This document shows positions 42,989 through 51,938 of a DNA stretch of 52,233 nucleotides, piece by piece; the stretch's first letter is position 1, and each line of letters begins with the position of its first letter. Source of the stretch: Symbiobacteriaceae bacterium (GTDB lineage: Bacteria > Bacillota > Sulfobacillia > Symbiobacteriales > Symbiobacteriaceae). The DNA is taken from the NCBI GenBank assembly GCA_029239785.1, contig JARBUG010000014.1, positions 1-52,233 on the forward strand. The letters run 5' to 3'. The notes under the pieces were generated by a model. The model had not been told where the DNA came from, made no database searches, and saw only the letters and a list, made by a program, of their open reading frames with translations. A program made the position numbers and the translations under genes.

Positions 42989-43123
42989 GCGCATCCTCCT
43001 CGATCAGCCACCAAAGAATCTCACACAATTGTAGCATCTGAGCACCGGTCCGACAACGAGAGTGACCGGAACCTTCCTCCCGGAATACGTTGGGAGCGTG
43101 AACTCACGTGGGAGGGAAAGCCG

Positions 43124-43936
43124 GTGAACGTGGGCTTTATCGGCATGGGCAACATGGGGCAGATGCTCGTGACCGCCCTGGCCAGCACCAACATTTTCGA
43201 GCCTGGCGAACTTATGGCCAGCACGCGCGACTCCGACAAGCTCCGGCGCCTGGCCGGAGCCCTGCCCAACCTACGGGTCGCCTACTCGAACCGGGAACTG
43301 GCCCAGCGATGTCAGACCATATTCCTGTGCCTCAAACCCGGCGAAACCAAGGCCGTTCTCGCAGAAATCGCGCCTTACCTGTCGCCTGACCGACTGCTGG
43401 TCCTGATTACCAACACGATCGATATTCCTAAGCTGGAATCCACCGTACAATGCCGCGTGGCCAAAGTGATTCCGTCCATGGTTCAATCGATTCAGCGAGG
43501 CGTCTCCCTGGTTATGTGCGGAGAGCGCTGCACCGCCCACGATAAGGCGTTTCTGCTGCGGCTGATGGGCGCCATCAGCGACCCCATCTACATCGCGGAG
43601 TCCCAGGCCCGGGTCGCTTCCGACCTGACCTCCTGCGGGCCAGCTTTCATCAGCTACATATTTCGGGCGATGGTCCACGCAGCGCGCCAATATCAGCCTG
43701 ACCTGCCAATCGACACGCTGAACCAGATGGTCCGCACCACTGCATCCGCCACATTCGAACTGCTGGCACGCACGGGGCTCACCTTCGACGACGTGATTAC
43801 CCGCGTCTCCACCCCGGGCGGTATCACCGCTGACGGCATCAAGGTGCTCGACGAGCAGTTGGCCGGCGTGTGGGAGCAAGTGATCGAAACCACGCTCATC
43901 AAAGAGGAGGTCAAGAAAGCCAAGGTTGACCTGTAG
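43124..43936 (+). CDS. comER: ComER-like pyrroline-5-carboxylate reductase family protein
   Basis: This 270-aa protein has an N-terminal Rossmann motif VGFIGMGNMG (3-12) and a C-terminal helical dimer domain with LTSCGPAFISY and TPGGITADGIKVL, as in ProC. Length and sequence style match ComER of B. subtilis, a ProC paralogue encoded opposite the comE operon and linked to sporulation and biofilm control. A true proline-biosynthetic role cannot be excluded. The GTG at 43124 follows GGGAGGG. It stands alone on the plus strand and converges with the SEC-C/HEAT-like gene. Confidence 0.85.
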   Translation: MNVGFIGMGNMGQMLVTALASTNIFEPGELMASTRDSDKLRRLAGALPNLRVAYSNRELAQRCQTIFLCLKPGETKAVLAEIAPYLSPDRLLVLITNTIDIPKLESTVQCRVAKVIPSMVQSIQRGVSLVMCGERCTAHDKAFLLRLMGAISDPIYIAESQARVASDLTSCGPAFISYIFRAMVHAARQYQPDLPIDTLNQMVRTTASATFELLARTGLTFDDVITRVSTPGGITADGIKVLDEQLAGVWEQVIETTLIKEEVKKAKVDL

Positions 43937-43957
43937 CCGAAATCGCTTCAGCGGACA

Positions 43958-43992
43958 GAAAGGTCAGGGCGCCGGTCACAGGCCGGCGCCCT
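43958..43992. terminator. Terminator between comER and the SEC-C/HEAT-like gene
   Basis: AGGGCGCCGG (43966-43975) pairs perfectly with CCGGCGCCCT (43983-43992). GACCTTTCTG follows on the minus strand and GGCTCATTTC on the plus strand, so both convergent genes could use it. Confidence 0.75.
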
Positions 43993-44000
43993 GGCTCATT

Positions 44001-44954
44001 TCACACCGATTTACCGCAGCACTTCTTATACTTCTTCCCACTGCCGCATGGGCAAAAATCATTCCGCCCGACCTTCGCTGCCGCCGTGGTCCGTCTCAAG
44101 TCCGCCATGTCGACAACGGCACGTGCCCGGGCTGTCGGCACTCCGCCTAGCAACTCAATGGACTCCAGACATTCCCGGCGATCATGTGTGCTGAGGCTTA
44201 GCGGCTCTTCCAGCAGACTGTTCAGATGAAAGAGCGCCCGCCGATCTCCGTAGTCTCCAGCCAACGAAATATATAGGCCGATCATCTCCTGGGACTCCTG
44301 GAGACCTCGTTTCAAGTACTGCCATGTCCGCTCATCCGGCTTTAACCGGGTTAGGATCTCAACCGCACGCGCATAGACATCCGACTCGACATCGGCCTTG
44401 TACCGCTCGGCCAAGGCGCACAGACCGTCACCGGCCGGCTCCCCGATATCGCTCAGCGCATACACCGCCGCGGACCCAATCATGTCATCAACCCCGGCCT
44501 TTTCGACCACCTTTAGCAGTGGGGAAACGGCAGGCGCGTAACGCAGGACACCTGCCAACTTGGCAGCCAAAATCGGAGCATAGCCACGGCCCGGGGCGTC
44601 CTCTGCCCACAATGCCTCGTCATCAATCAGTTGCGCCAACACCGGACCCAGTTCGCTCAGGCGGGCACGCACAGCCTCCCGCAGTGGTGCCGGCAGGCTG
44701 TCTCCCTCCTCCAGTTCCGCCCATTCGATGATCAGCATCCGCCAGTCATCGGGCGTGGTTCGCTCCAGGAGGTACTGATTGGGAGAGAGACCCGCCAGGG
44801 CGGGGTTGGCTTCCGCTGCCCACGCTGTGGCGATTTTGTCCAAGGTTGCGGTGGCATCAGAAACCGTTTTGACGTGTGACCTCTCTTCCTCCGTCGGCGG
44901 GTTAGCTCTTGCGTACTTAACAAATCCATCGCGCAAAATCGTTGCCAGTCCCAT
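44001..44954 (-). CDS. HEAT-like repeat protein with C-terminal SEC-C motif
   Basis: This 317-aa protein is largely alpha-helical, with HEAT-like pairs between about 110 and 275 (for example MIGSAAVYALSDIGEPAGD). It ends in a SEC-C zinc motif [19 protein letters not shown] that closely resembles the end of SecA. No catalytic residues are recognised. The SEC-C motif may dock it to ribosomes or to SecB-like partners, by analogy with SecA. The ATG at 44954 lies 12 bp after the nitrilase-family gene, so it is likely co-transcribed with it. Confidence 0.85.
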   Translation of the reverse strand: MGLATILRDGFVKYARANPPTEEERSHVKTVSDATATLDKIATAWAAEANPALAGLSPNQYLLERTTPDDWRMLIIEWAELEEGDSLPAPLREAVRARLSELGPVLAQLIDDEALWAEDAPGRGYAPILAAKLAGVLRYAPAVSPLLKVVEKAGVDDMIGSAAVYALSDIGEPAGDGLCALAERYKADVESDVYARAVEILTRLKPDERTWQYLKRGLQESQEMIGLYISLAGDYGDRRALFHLNSLLEEPLSLSTHDRRECLESIELLGGVPTARARAVVDMADLRRTTAAAKVGRNDFCPCGSGKKYKKCCGKSV

Positions 44955-44966
44955 AGGGTACTCTCC

Positions 44967-45743
44967 TCACCGCACCAGTTCACCGTATGTCTCCGGGCGC
45001 CGGTTGCAAAGCCGGTACTCCCGCACCTGCGCCACCACGTCCAGGTCGCAGTCATGTACAATCAGGCCCTCGCTCACATCGGCATCAGCCACCACCCGGC
45101 CCGTAGGATTGCAAATGCACGTGGCCCCATAGCACTCGGTATCGGCTACTGGGCCGATTTTGTTCGTTGCGACCACGTAAACGCCATTCTCCAGCGCCCG
45201 CATCTGATGATACATCCGGAAGACTTCGGGCTCACTCCAGGGCTCCCACCGCTCTCCCTTCGCATCGCTGGAGTTGGGGGTGAAAATGATGTCAGCCCCC
45301 TTCACCGTCAGGATGCGGGCCACTTCAGGGAAGCGCTTGTCATAGCAGACCATGATTCCCACCTTGGCAAAGCCAAGGTCGAAGACCGGATACTCTTCGC
45401 CCACCCGATGGTCCCAGGCGGGCCAGGCGTGGGTCTTGCGGTAGCGCCCAACCACCTGGCCGTCCGGGCCGATCAGCACAGCGGTTACATAGCGCCCCTC
45501 GGGCGCCCGCTCCCAGAAGCAGGGGATGGCGTAGACCCCTGCCTCCCGGGCTGCCTGCCGCAGGCGGGTCATAGTAGGCCCGTCGAGCGGTTCAGGGTCA
45601 TCCTGTAATGCCAACTCAGGGAAGAGCACGATCTGCGCACGCTCCTCCCGGGCTTTCCACGTAAATTCGATGTGCTTCTCCAGGTTTTCGGTTGCCGAAC
45701 CCATCCGCATCTGCACCGCGGCCACGCGAACCATGCGCGCCAT
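44967..45743 (-). CDS. Carbon-nitrogen hydrolase (nitrilase superfamily)
   Basis: This 258-aa protein has the catalytic triad of the nitrilase superfamily: E43 (FPELAL), K103 (YRKTHAW) and C133 (VCYDKRFPE). It probably hydrolyses an amide such as an omega-amide or N-carbamoyl compound; the exact substrate is not visible. The ATG at 45743 lies 10 nt after GGAGG; ATG 45734 is an alternative. The frame continues upstream into cutC but has no start there that makes sense. It is 17 bp after cutC and part of the aminotransferase-cutC-amidase-SEC-C unit. Confidence 0.92.
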   Translation of the reverse strand: MARMVRVAAVQMRMGSATENLEKHIEFTWKAREERAQIVLFPELALQDDPEPLDGPTMTRLRQAAREAGVYAIPCFWERAPEGRYVTAVLIGPDGQVVGRYRKTHAWPAWDHRVGEEYPVFDLGFAKVGIMVCYDKRFPEVARILTVKGADIIFTPNSSDAKGERWEPWSEPEVFRMYHQMRALENGVYVVATNKIGPVADTECYGATCICNPTGRVVADADVSEGLIVHDCDLDVVAQVREYRLCNRRPETYGELVR

Positions 45744-45760
45744 GACCAGCCCGCCTCCTG

Positions 45761-46471
45761 TTATGCCTCGATTGCTGCTTCGTCGAGGATCCGCCGCAGC
45801 CGGCGAACCCGTTCGGCCGAGACTGCTCCCAAAAAGGTCTGAGGCGCTCGCACCGCCGTACCCGTATGAACCGCCCTTGCTCCCGTGGCCTGCACGACCG
45901 CAGCCGCGTTCTCCAGCGTCACTCCGGCCCCGACCATCACCTCGACCCGACACCCGGGCAGGCCGCCAAGCGTAATCAGCTCCCGCAGTAACTGAGCATT
46001 CTCCAGCGGCGAGCCCGTGCCCCCGCTGGTCAACACCCGCTCCACCCCATGCATGGCTGCCAGCTGGCCCAGGGCTGCCCGCTTGTCCGGGAGTGACTCG
46101 AAAGCCCGGTGAAAGGTCGCTGGGAGCCGTGCAGCCGCCAGCACTGCACCAACCGCAGCAACATCAAAGCAACCCTCCGGGGTCAGGGCGCCCACCACAA
46201 CCCCGCTGGCGCCAAGGTTGCGTGCGATGGCGGCATCACAGATCATCACATCGACTTCGGTCGGGGTATAGACGAACCCCCCGCCCCGGGGCCGGATCAT
46301 CACATAGACCGGAATCCGGACTGCCCGGCAAATTGCTTCGATCATGCCATAGCTTGGCGTCAGACCACCCTCGGTCAGACCGCACACCAGCTCCAGCCGG
46401 TTGGCCCCGCCGGCCTCGGCAGCCAGCGCATCATCCACGGTCTGTGCGATCACTTCTAACGTAATGCTCAT
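45761..46471 (-). CDS. cutC: CutC family protein
   Basis: This 236-aa TIM-barrel protein matches CutC in length and sequence: LEVIAQTVDDALAAEAGGANRLELV at the start, the central MIRPRGGGFVYT and the late LTSGG and VMVGAGVT segments. CutC was linked to copper homeostasis in E. coli, although the true biochemical role is unclear. It lies 4 bp after the class V aminotransferase gene and before the nitrilase-family gene, so it may belong to an amine or amide metabolic unit here. Confidence 0.93.
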   Translation of the reverse strand: MSITLEVIAQTVDDALAAEAGGANRLELVCGLTEGGLTPSYGMIEAICRAVRIPVYVMIRPRGGGFVYTPTEVDVMICDAAIARNLGASGVVVGALTPEGCFDVAAVGAVLAAARLPATFHRAFESLPDKRAALGQLAAMHGVERVLTSGGTGSPLENAQLLRELITLGGLPGCRVEVMVGAGVTLENAAAVVQATGARAVHTGTAVRAPQTFLGAVSAERVRRLRRILDEAAIEA

Positions 46472-46475
46472 GATC

Positions 46476-47624
46476 TCACCGGACCAGCGGCGTCAAAGCG
46501 GCCGCCAGCTGTTCCAGTTCCTCCTCCGTATTATAGAAACCCGTGGCCAGCCGCAGGCTCCAGGGGTGCGGAACGGTGCGAATGACGATGCCCTGATCCA
46601 GCAACGCCTTCGCCACGTGGTCAGCGCTGACATCTGATACCTGGAAGGTGACCAACCCGGCCGCCTCGGCGGGCGTGAGCACCTTCACCCGGGGCACCGC
46701 GGCCAACAACTCGCGTGCGGCCCCGGCCAAATGCCGGATTCGGCTGAAGGCCCAGTCCAATCCGATATCCTCCGTCAGCCAACTACAGGCGGCAAGCTGC
46801 CCGGCCAGGTTCGCCGGCTGAACCGTGCCCTGCTCGAACTTCTGAACGCCGCCTTTGGGAAGCAGGCCGCCGTACATGTTGTACGAATCCATCGTACCAT
46901 AGCCGGCAAAGGTGATCTGCACCTGAGAAATGGCCGCCTGCGAGCCATACAGGGCGCCCGTCCCCTCAGGACCGCAGAGCCACTTTTGCCCGGGCACCGC
47001 GTAGAAGTCGACCTCGAGTTCCTTCACGTTCACAGGCACCGCCCCGAAGGACTGTGCACCATCCACCAGCACCAGCACCCCGTGCCGATGGGCAACCTCA
47101 CAAATCTCCTTCACCGGCAGCAGCGCACCGGTAATGAAAGAGACATGTGACAGCGAAATCAGCTTCGTCCGGTGCGTGATCAGCCGCTCGATCACCGCCG
47201 CAGCCTCATCCGGCTGGTTCAGCACATCGGCCATTTTGATGGTGATGCCAAACCGCTCCCGCGCCGCAAAGAGTGGAAACAGTGCACCGGGATGCTCCAG
47301 GTTCGTCGTAATCGCCTCATCGCCGGGCTGCCAGTTCACCCCGAGGGTAACCAGATTCATGCCGTCGGTGGTGTTGTGCGTAAGGGCGATCTCGCCAGGC
47401 TCACAGCCAAGCATGGCGGCGTGAGTTGCCCGAATCTCGGCCATGACGCCGCCCATCTTGATGAAATGATCCATGGTGCTTCGCCCTTCGGCCAACTGCG
47501 ACTCCAGGGAGTGTACCATGGCCGTATGCACCGACTGAGGGATGGGGCCCGCCGTCCCGGTGTTGAGGTATACCTGGGCATGCACAGCAGGAACCTGCGA
47601 CCGGATCTGGCTCAACTTCTCCAC
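46476..47624 (-). CDS. Class V aminotransferase (PLP)
   Basis: This 382-aa fold-type I PLP enzyme belongs to the class V group that includes cysteine desulfurases and isopenicillin-N epimerase-like proteins. It has LTHNTTDGMNLV near the cofactor phosphate, LVDGAQSFGAVPV with the PLP-binding Asp, and the PLP lysine in VPGQKWLCGPEG. The active-site cysteine loop of NifS-type desulfurases is not evident. The GTG start at 47624 follows GGGGGG; the frame to 47666 is less likely. First gene of a likely operon with cutC, the amidase and the SEC-C/HEAT-like gene. Confidence 0.9.
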   Translation of the reverse strand: MEKLSQIRSQVPAVHAQVYLNTGTAGPIPQSVHTAMVHSLESQLAEGRSTMDHFIKMGGVMAEIRATHAAMLGCEPGEIALTHNTTDGMNLVTLGVNWQPGDEAITTNLEHPGALFPLFAARERFGITIKMADVLNQPDEAAAVIERLITHRTKLISLSHVSFITGALLPVKEICEVAHRHGVLVLVDGAQSFGAVPVNVKELEVDFYAVPGQKWLCGPEGTGALYGSQAAISQVQITFAGYGTMDSYNMYGGLLPKGGVQKFEQGTVQPANLAGQLAACSWLTEDIGLDWAFSRIRHLAGAARELLAAVPRVKVLTPAEAAGLVTFQVSDVSADHVAKALLDQGIVIRTVPHPWSLRLATGFYNTEEELEQLAAALTPLVR

Positions 47625-47694
47625 CTGAATCCCCCCGTTTGCTGAATGTACATGCTTTTCGTCCACCAGTCAGCCGAGTCCTGCGTGGTGCGCG

Positions 47695-47732
47695 AAAAGG
47701 CCAGGGCGCCGGTCAAAGCCGACTCCCTGGCC
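47695..47732 (-). terminator. secA terminator
   Basis: Minus-strand GGCCAGGGAGTCGGC pairs with GGCGCCCTGGCC and its flank (12 of 15 positions) and is followed by TTTTCG. The 3' arm resembles that of the hairpin at 43,966-43,992. Confidence 0.75.
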
Positions 47733-47740
47733 CCATCTTA

Positions 47741-50446
47741 TCAGCCCTGCTTTCCGTGGCAGAACTTATATTTCTTCCCCGAGCCGCAGGGGCACGGATC
47801 GTTCCGGCCAACCTTCTTCTCGGTGTTCTTGTGCGGCGCTGCCGGTTCGGCGCCCTGGCTGCCCACCTCAATGGTCACCCGGGGGCGCTCAGGCTGACGA
47901 GCCATCTCAATCGTGAACAGGTTGCGCACCGTATCGGCCTGAATCGTGGCGATCATGGTGTTAAACATTTCCATGGCCTCGAACTTGTACTCAATGAGCG
48001 GATCCTTCTGGCCGTACGCCCGCAGGCCGACGCCTTCACGCAGGTCGTCCATGGCATCCAGATGATCCATCCACTTCTCATCGACGGTCCGCAGCAGGAT
48101 GAAGCGCTCCAGGCTCCGGAACATTTCGGTGCCCAGGCGGTGCTCCTTATCCTCATAAGCCTTGGTGCCGGCGGCCTTAATGACCTCCACCAGCTTCTTC
48201 TTGCCCTCGACCTCTTTGCGGATGCCCTCGACCGCTTCCTTCAGCTCCTCGGGCTTCACATAGCCCTTCGGAATGCCGGCTTCTTCGCAGAGGGCGACCA
48301 ACATATCGGGGTCCCACTCCTCGAAGTAAACCCCGTCGGTCACGGCCTCATTCACCAGCCGATCGGCAATCTGTTCAATCGCCAGCAGGGAGATATCGCG
48401 GGTATCTTCGCCTTCCAGCACGCGCCGGCGCTGCTTGTAGATCAGCTCACGCTGCGTGTTCATCACGTCGTCGTACTGGATGACGTGCTTACGAATGTCG
48501 AAGTTGCGGTTCTCAACCTTCTTCTGGGCGTTCTCAAGCGCCTTCGACACGATCGGGCTGTCGATCGGCACGTCCTCTTCAATGCCCAGCCGGTCCATAA
48601 TGTTGGAGACCATCTCACCGCCGAACAGGCGCATCAGATCATCTTCCAGCGCCACGTAGAAGCGGGATTCGCCCGGGTCGCCCATACGACCGGAACGGCC
48701 GCGCAGCTGGTTGTCGATACGGCGGGCTTCATGCCGCTCCGTACCGAGAACGGCCAGGCCGCCCACTGCACGAACCTTATCGCCTTCGACCTTGCACTCG
48801 GCCTCGGCTTCCTTCAGGTACTGCCGGTACTTGGCGGCAGCCTCCTGCACCTCCGAAATATCGACCGGGTTGATTTCGGTCGCTGCGATAATCAACTCAT
48901 GCTCTATGCCGTCGGCGCGCATGCGGCCACGAGCCATAAACTCGGGGTTGCCGCCCAGCAGAATGTCGGTACCACGGCCGGCCATGTTGGTGGCAATCGT
49001 CACCGAACCGAAGCGGCCGGCCTGAGCGACGATTTCCGCTTCCCGCTCATGATACTTGGCGTTCAGCACCTGGTGCTTCACGCCACGTCGGGTCAGCAGG
49101 GTAGACAGGTACTCCGACTTCTCCACCGAGACCGTACCAACTAGCAACGGCTGGCCCTTGGCGTTCCGCTCAACGATGTCTTCCACGACGGCGTTGAACT
49201 TGGCCTTGATGGTCTTGTACACCACATCCGGATGGTCCTTACGAACCATAGGCCGGTTGGTCGGAATCACAATCACGTCGAGCCCGTAAATCTTCCGGAA
49301 CTCTTCTTCTTCCGTCAAGGCCGTACCGGTCATACCGCCCAGCTTCTTGTACATACGGAAGTAGTTCTGGAAGGTAACCGTCGCGAGCGTTTGGGTTTCT
49401 TCCTCGATCTTGACGCCTTCCTTGGCTTCCACGGCCTGATGCAGACCGTCGGACCAGCGCCGGCCAAACATGAGACGGCCGGTGAACTCGTCAACGATCG
49501 TCACTTCGTCATCCTTGACGATGTAATGATGCTCACGGTGGAAGAGTTCCTTTGCCTTGATGGCGTTGTTCAAGTAGTGGGCGAGCTGCTGGTTCTCACC
49601 CTCGTACAGGTGCTCGACGCCCATCCATTTTTCAACCTTGGCGATACCCTCTTCGTTAACGCCAATGCGGCGCTCCTTCTCCTCCACCACATAGTCGACG
49701 TCGCGCTCAAGGCGCTCGGCGATTTTGGCGAAGGTATAGTAGAGTTCCGTCGGCTTACCCGAAGGGCCGGAGATAATCAGCGGTGTACGCGCTTCGTCAA
49801 TCAAAATCGAGTCAGCTTCGTCGACGATGGCGTAATGGAACTCCCGGTGCACCATGTCATGCGGATACATAGCCATGTTGTCACGCAGGTAGTCAAAACC
49901 GAACTCGTTATTGGTGCCGTACGTAATGTCGCACGCATAAGCCTCGCGACGCTGGGCAGAGTTGAGGCCGTGCACAATCAGGCCCGTAGTCATGCCCAGG
50001 AACTTATAGATGCGGCCGATATCTTCCTTACCCACACGGGCCAGGTAGTCGTTGACCGTAACCAGGTGGCAGCCCCGACCGGTCAAGGCATTCAAGTACA
50101 GCGGCAGCGAGGCGACGGTCGTCTTACCTTCACCGGTCTTCATTTCGGCGATGTTGCCTTCATGGAGCACGATGCCGCCAATGAGCTGCACGTCGAAGTG
50201 ACGGCGCCCCGTAGTGCGGACGGAGGCTTCGCGCACCACAGCAAAGGCCTCGGGCAGCAACTGCTCGAGGGTCTCTCCGCGCCCGTAGCGCTCCTTGAAC
50301 TCGATCGTCTTGCGGGCCAGGTCAGCGTCGGACAGCTTCTGCATTTCCGGTTCCAAATTGTTGATGAGCGCCACCGTTTTACGGTGACGGTTGACGACTT
50401 TTTCGCTGTAGTTGCCGAAAAGGCCGGTCAGAAACTTAAGTGCCAC
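47741..50446 (-). CDS. secA: Preprotein translocase ATPase SecA
   Basis: SecA drives protein export through SecYEG. The 901-aa protein has the full domain set: NBD1 with Walker A MKTGEGKT (102-109) and the DEAD-like [17 protein letters not shown], the preprotein cross-linking domain, NBD2 with NMAGRGTDI and [14 protein letters not shown], the helical scaffold and wing, and a C-terminal zinc SEC-C motif [14 protein letters not shown]. Length is larger than B. subtilis SecA (841) and similar to E. coli. The GTG at 50446 follows AAGGTG. A promoter and terminator-like leader hairpin precede it. Confidence 0.98.
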   Translation of the reverse strand: MALKFLTGLFGNYSEKVVNRHRKTVALINNLEPEMQKLSDADLARKTIEFKERYGRGETLEQLLPEAFAVVREASVRTTGRRHFDVQLIGGIVLHEGNIAEMKTGEGKTTVASLPLYLNALTGRGCHLVTVNDYLARVGKEDIGRIYKFLGMTTGLIVHGLNSAQRREAYACDITYGTNNEFGFDYLRDNMAMYPHDMVHREFHYAIVDEADSILIDEARTPLIISGPSGKPTELYYTFAKIAERLERDVDYVVEEKERRIGVNEEGIAKVEKWMGVEHLYEGENQQLAHYLNNAIKAKELFHREHHYIVKDDEVTIVDEFTGRLMFGRRWSDGLHQAVEAKEGVKIEEETQTLATVTFQNYFRMYKKLGGMTGTALTEEEEFRKIYGLDVIVIPTNRPMVRKDHPDVVYKTIKAKFNAVVEDIVERNAKGQPLLVGTVSVEKSEYLSTLLTRRGVKHQVLNAKYHEREAEIVAQAGRFGSVTIATNMAGRGTDILLGGNPEFMARGRMRADGIEHELIIAATEINPVDISEVQEAAAKYRQYLKEAEAECKVEGDKVRAVGGLAVLGTERHEARRIDNQLRGRSGRMGDPGESRFYVALEDDLMRLFGGEMVSNIMDRLGIEEDVPIDSPIVSKALENAQKKVENRNFDIRKHVIQYDDVMNTQRELIYKQRRRVLEGEDTRDISLLAIEQIADRLVNEAVTDGVYFEEWDPDMLVALCEEAGIPKGYVKPEELKEAVEGIRKEVEGKKKLVEVIKAAGTKAYEDKEHRLGTEMFRSLERFILLRTVDEKWMDHLDAMDDLREGVGLRAYGQKDPLIEYKFEAMEMFNTMIATIQADTVRNLFTIEMARQPERPRVTIEVGSQGAEPAAPHKNTEKKVGRNDPCPCGSGKKYKFCHGKQG

Positions 50447-50490
50447 CAGTCACACCTTCTTTGGCTGGGCTGCCGACTGGGTCGGCGCAT

Positions 50491-50539
50491 TAGAAAAGAA
50501 ATACCCGGTTGCTATCTAAGAGTCTTTTTGACCGGGTAT
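50491..50539 (-). promoter_or_regulatory. Terminator-like hairpin in the secA leader
   Basis: On the minus strand ATACCCGGT (50531-50539) and ACCGGGTAT (50501-50509) form a perfect 9-bp stem with a 21-nt loop, followed by TTCTTTTCTA. It lies downstream of the predicted secA start point and about 50 bp before the coding region. It could be an attenuator, or a terminator of the upstream gene with an internal promoter before it. Confidence 0.55.
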
Positions 50540-50570
50540 GGGTTCGCACATCTGAGTCCGTATCCGCGAT

Positions 50571-50599
50571 ATTTTAACACGATCAAGTCGGACAGGCAA
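50571..50599 (-). promoter_or_regulatory. secA promoter
   Basis: TTGCCT (50594-50599) and TAAAAT (50571-50576) with a 17-bp spacer on the minus strand. The start near 50564 gives a leader of about 118 nt containing the hairpin described separately. Confidence 0.65.
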
Positions 50600-50643
50600 C
50601 GCGGCGCCTGTGACTTGCCAGAACAGGCAACCAAGTCCAACGG

Positions 50644-51786
50644 TCACACCTTTGCGGTGCCCTTTGCCTGGCTCACCCGGGGCCCGCCCCGGGCTGCAAT
50701 GGCCCGGTCTGCCAAAATCCACAGCCCGCCGGATACAATTGAATGCCCGCCCAGCAGCACGGGAATCCGGCACTCCAGCGCTGCCTCCGTAAACTCCCGC
50801 ACCCACCGGTCTTCGATCAGGTCCACCCGCCCGAGGTCGGAGTGGTAACGGTCCCAGTCCGAGACCCGCCGGCCGCGGTTCGCAAACGCGACTCGCGTAT
50901 CAAAGAAGACCGCCTGACAGATCGACTCCAGGTGCCGGAAGAACTGGCGCGGCCCCATCTGGTCGATCATGTCGCCCACGATGGAGACCACCTTGCCCTC
51001 TTCTTCACGCCGGAGCGCCTTCATGCCCCGCTCCTCGGAAATGACCCGCAGCCTGACCCGCAGGTTGCGGTTAAAGTGGTCGATAATCGGCGTGCCCACG
51101 CGCCCGATGAGGGCGACTTCCGGCAGGTCGGTCTCCAGCACGTTTGCTACCCGATTGACGGGCTCGGTCGACCAGGGAAGGGCCTTCAGCGCCGCCAGCG
51201 ACCTGGGTCCCGCCTTGCCGGAAAGCGCGAGAATCAGAAAGTCGGTCGGCGTGTCCAGGTCAAAGTGAATGCCGGCCGAGTTGGGAATCAAAATCTTCTC
51301 CATGCCGGCCTCTTTGAGCAGCCAGCCGAGGAAGTTGTCGCTGTTCGGCGGCTCAATTCGCTGGATATAATCGGCTGGGTTCCAGGCCAGCAGATCGACC
51401 GACTGCAGGTTATTGACCACCACGCAGGGCGGGTACTTTTCCATCGTTTCCAGAATCCAGGCGATTTCCGGCTGCGAAATTAAGGGCAAGGCGGCGCCAC
51501 TGCAATATAGGATTCCCTCGGCATCGAGCTCTCCTATCACGCGCTGGAGTGTCCGGCCAAAATGAAACGGGCGTGCGTCGCGGGTATCAAAAGTGCGGGC
51601 GCCGAGCCGCTCCGCGGCCGTCGCCAGCGCAGGGTAGTTGGTCGCAAGCACCACCTCGTCCAGACCGGCGGCTATGTACTTCTCCAGCGTATCAAGCGTA
51701 ATGGCATGGCGAAGGCCCGTAATGGTCTCTTGCAGTTCGTTTTGCGGGGACTCGCCCCCCTCAAAAATCACGGCAGCCCTATGCAA
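50644..51786 (-). CDS. Nucleotidyltransferase-like (MobA/GT-A fold) protein
   Basis: This roughly 380-aa protein has an N-terminal region like an NTP transferase: LHRAAVIFEGGESPQNELQE, ITLDTLEKYIAAGLDEVVLATN and GILYCSGAALPLIS, although the usual glycine-rich loop is altered to EGGES and may not bind NTP normally. The C-terminal half (about 190-380) is not recognised. The TTG start at 51786 follows GGAGG at 9 nt; the ATG at 51819 lies upstream of this site. It sits between hpf and secA, which are neighbours in B. subtilis. Function unknown. Confidence 0.8.
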   Translation of the reverse strand: MHRAAVIFEGGESPQNELQETITGLRHAITLDTLEKYIAAGLDEVVLATNYPALATAAERLGARTFDTRDARPFHFGRTLQRVIGELDAEGILYCSGAALPLISQPEIAWILETMEKYPPCVVVNNLQSVDLLAWNPADYIQRIEPPNSDNFLGWLLKEAGMEKILIPNSAGIHFDLDTPTDFLILALSGKAGPRSLAALKALPWSTEPVNRVANVLETDLPEVALIGRVGTPIIDHFNRNLRVRLRVISEERGMKALRREEEGKVVSIVGDMIDQMGPRQFFRHLESICQAVFFDTRVAFANRGRRVSDWDRYHSDLGRVDLIEDRWVREFTEAALECRIPVLLGGHSIVSGGLWILADRAIAARGGPRVSQAKGTAKV

Positions 51787-51895
51787 CGAAATGAGCCTCC
51801 TCCGAAGGGTGGCGGGCATTCATGGCCCTAAAACATCCTTAGTATTCCATTACGGCATTCCGATACCCTCTACTGTCCCGGAGTTTCGCGCACAT

Positions 51896-51924
51896 AAAAG
51901 GCCCGTGGCCATGTGCCACGGGCC
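51896..51924 (-). terminator. hpf terminator
   Basis: GGCCCGTGGC (51900-51909) pairs perfectly with GCCACGGGCC (51915-51924) over a 5-nt loop, followed by TTTTATG on the minus strand, just after the hpf stop. Confidence 0.9.
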
Positions 51925-51938
51925 GGGTGATCACTCAC

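Noticed and set aside
42989-43014. Continuous main-frame start of prfB at 43014
   Set aside because: It would give an unrelated N-terminus; the frame starting at 42988 with the +1 shift matches the RF2 layout exactly.
49232-50848. 538-codon plus-strand frame opposite secA
   Set aside because: Entirely antisense to the N-terminal half of secA and its leader; SecA motifs on the minus strand are unambiguous.
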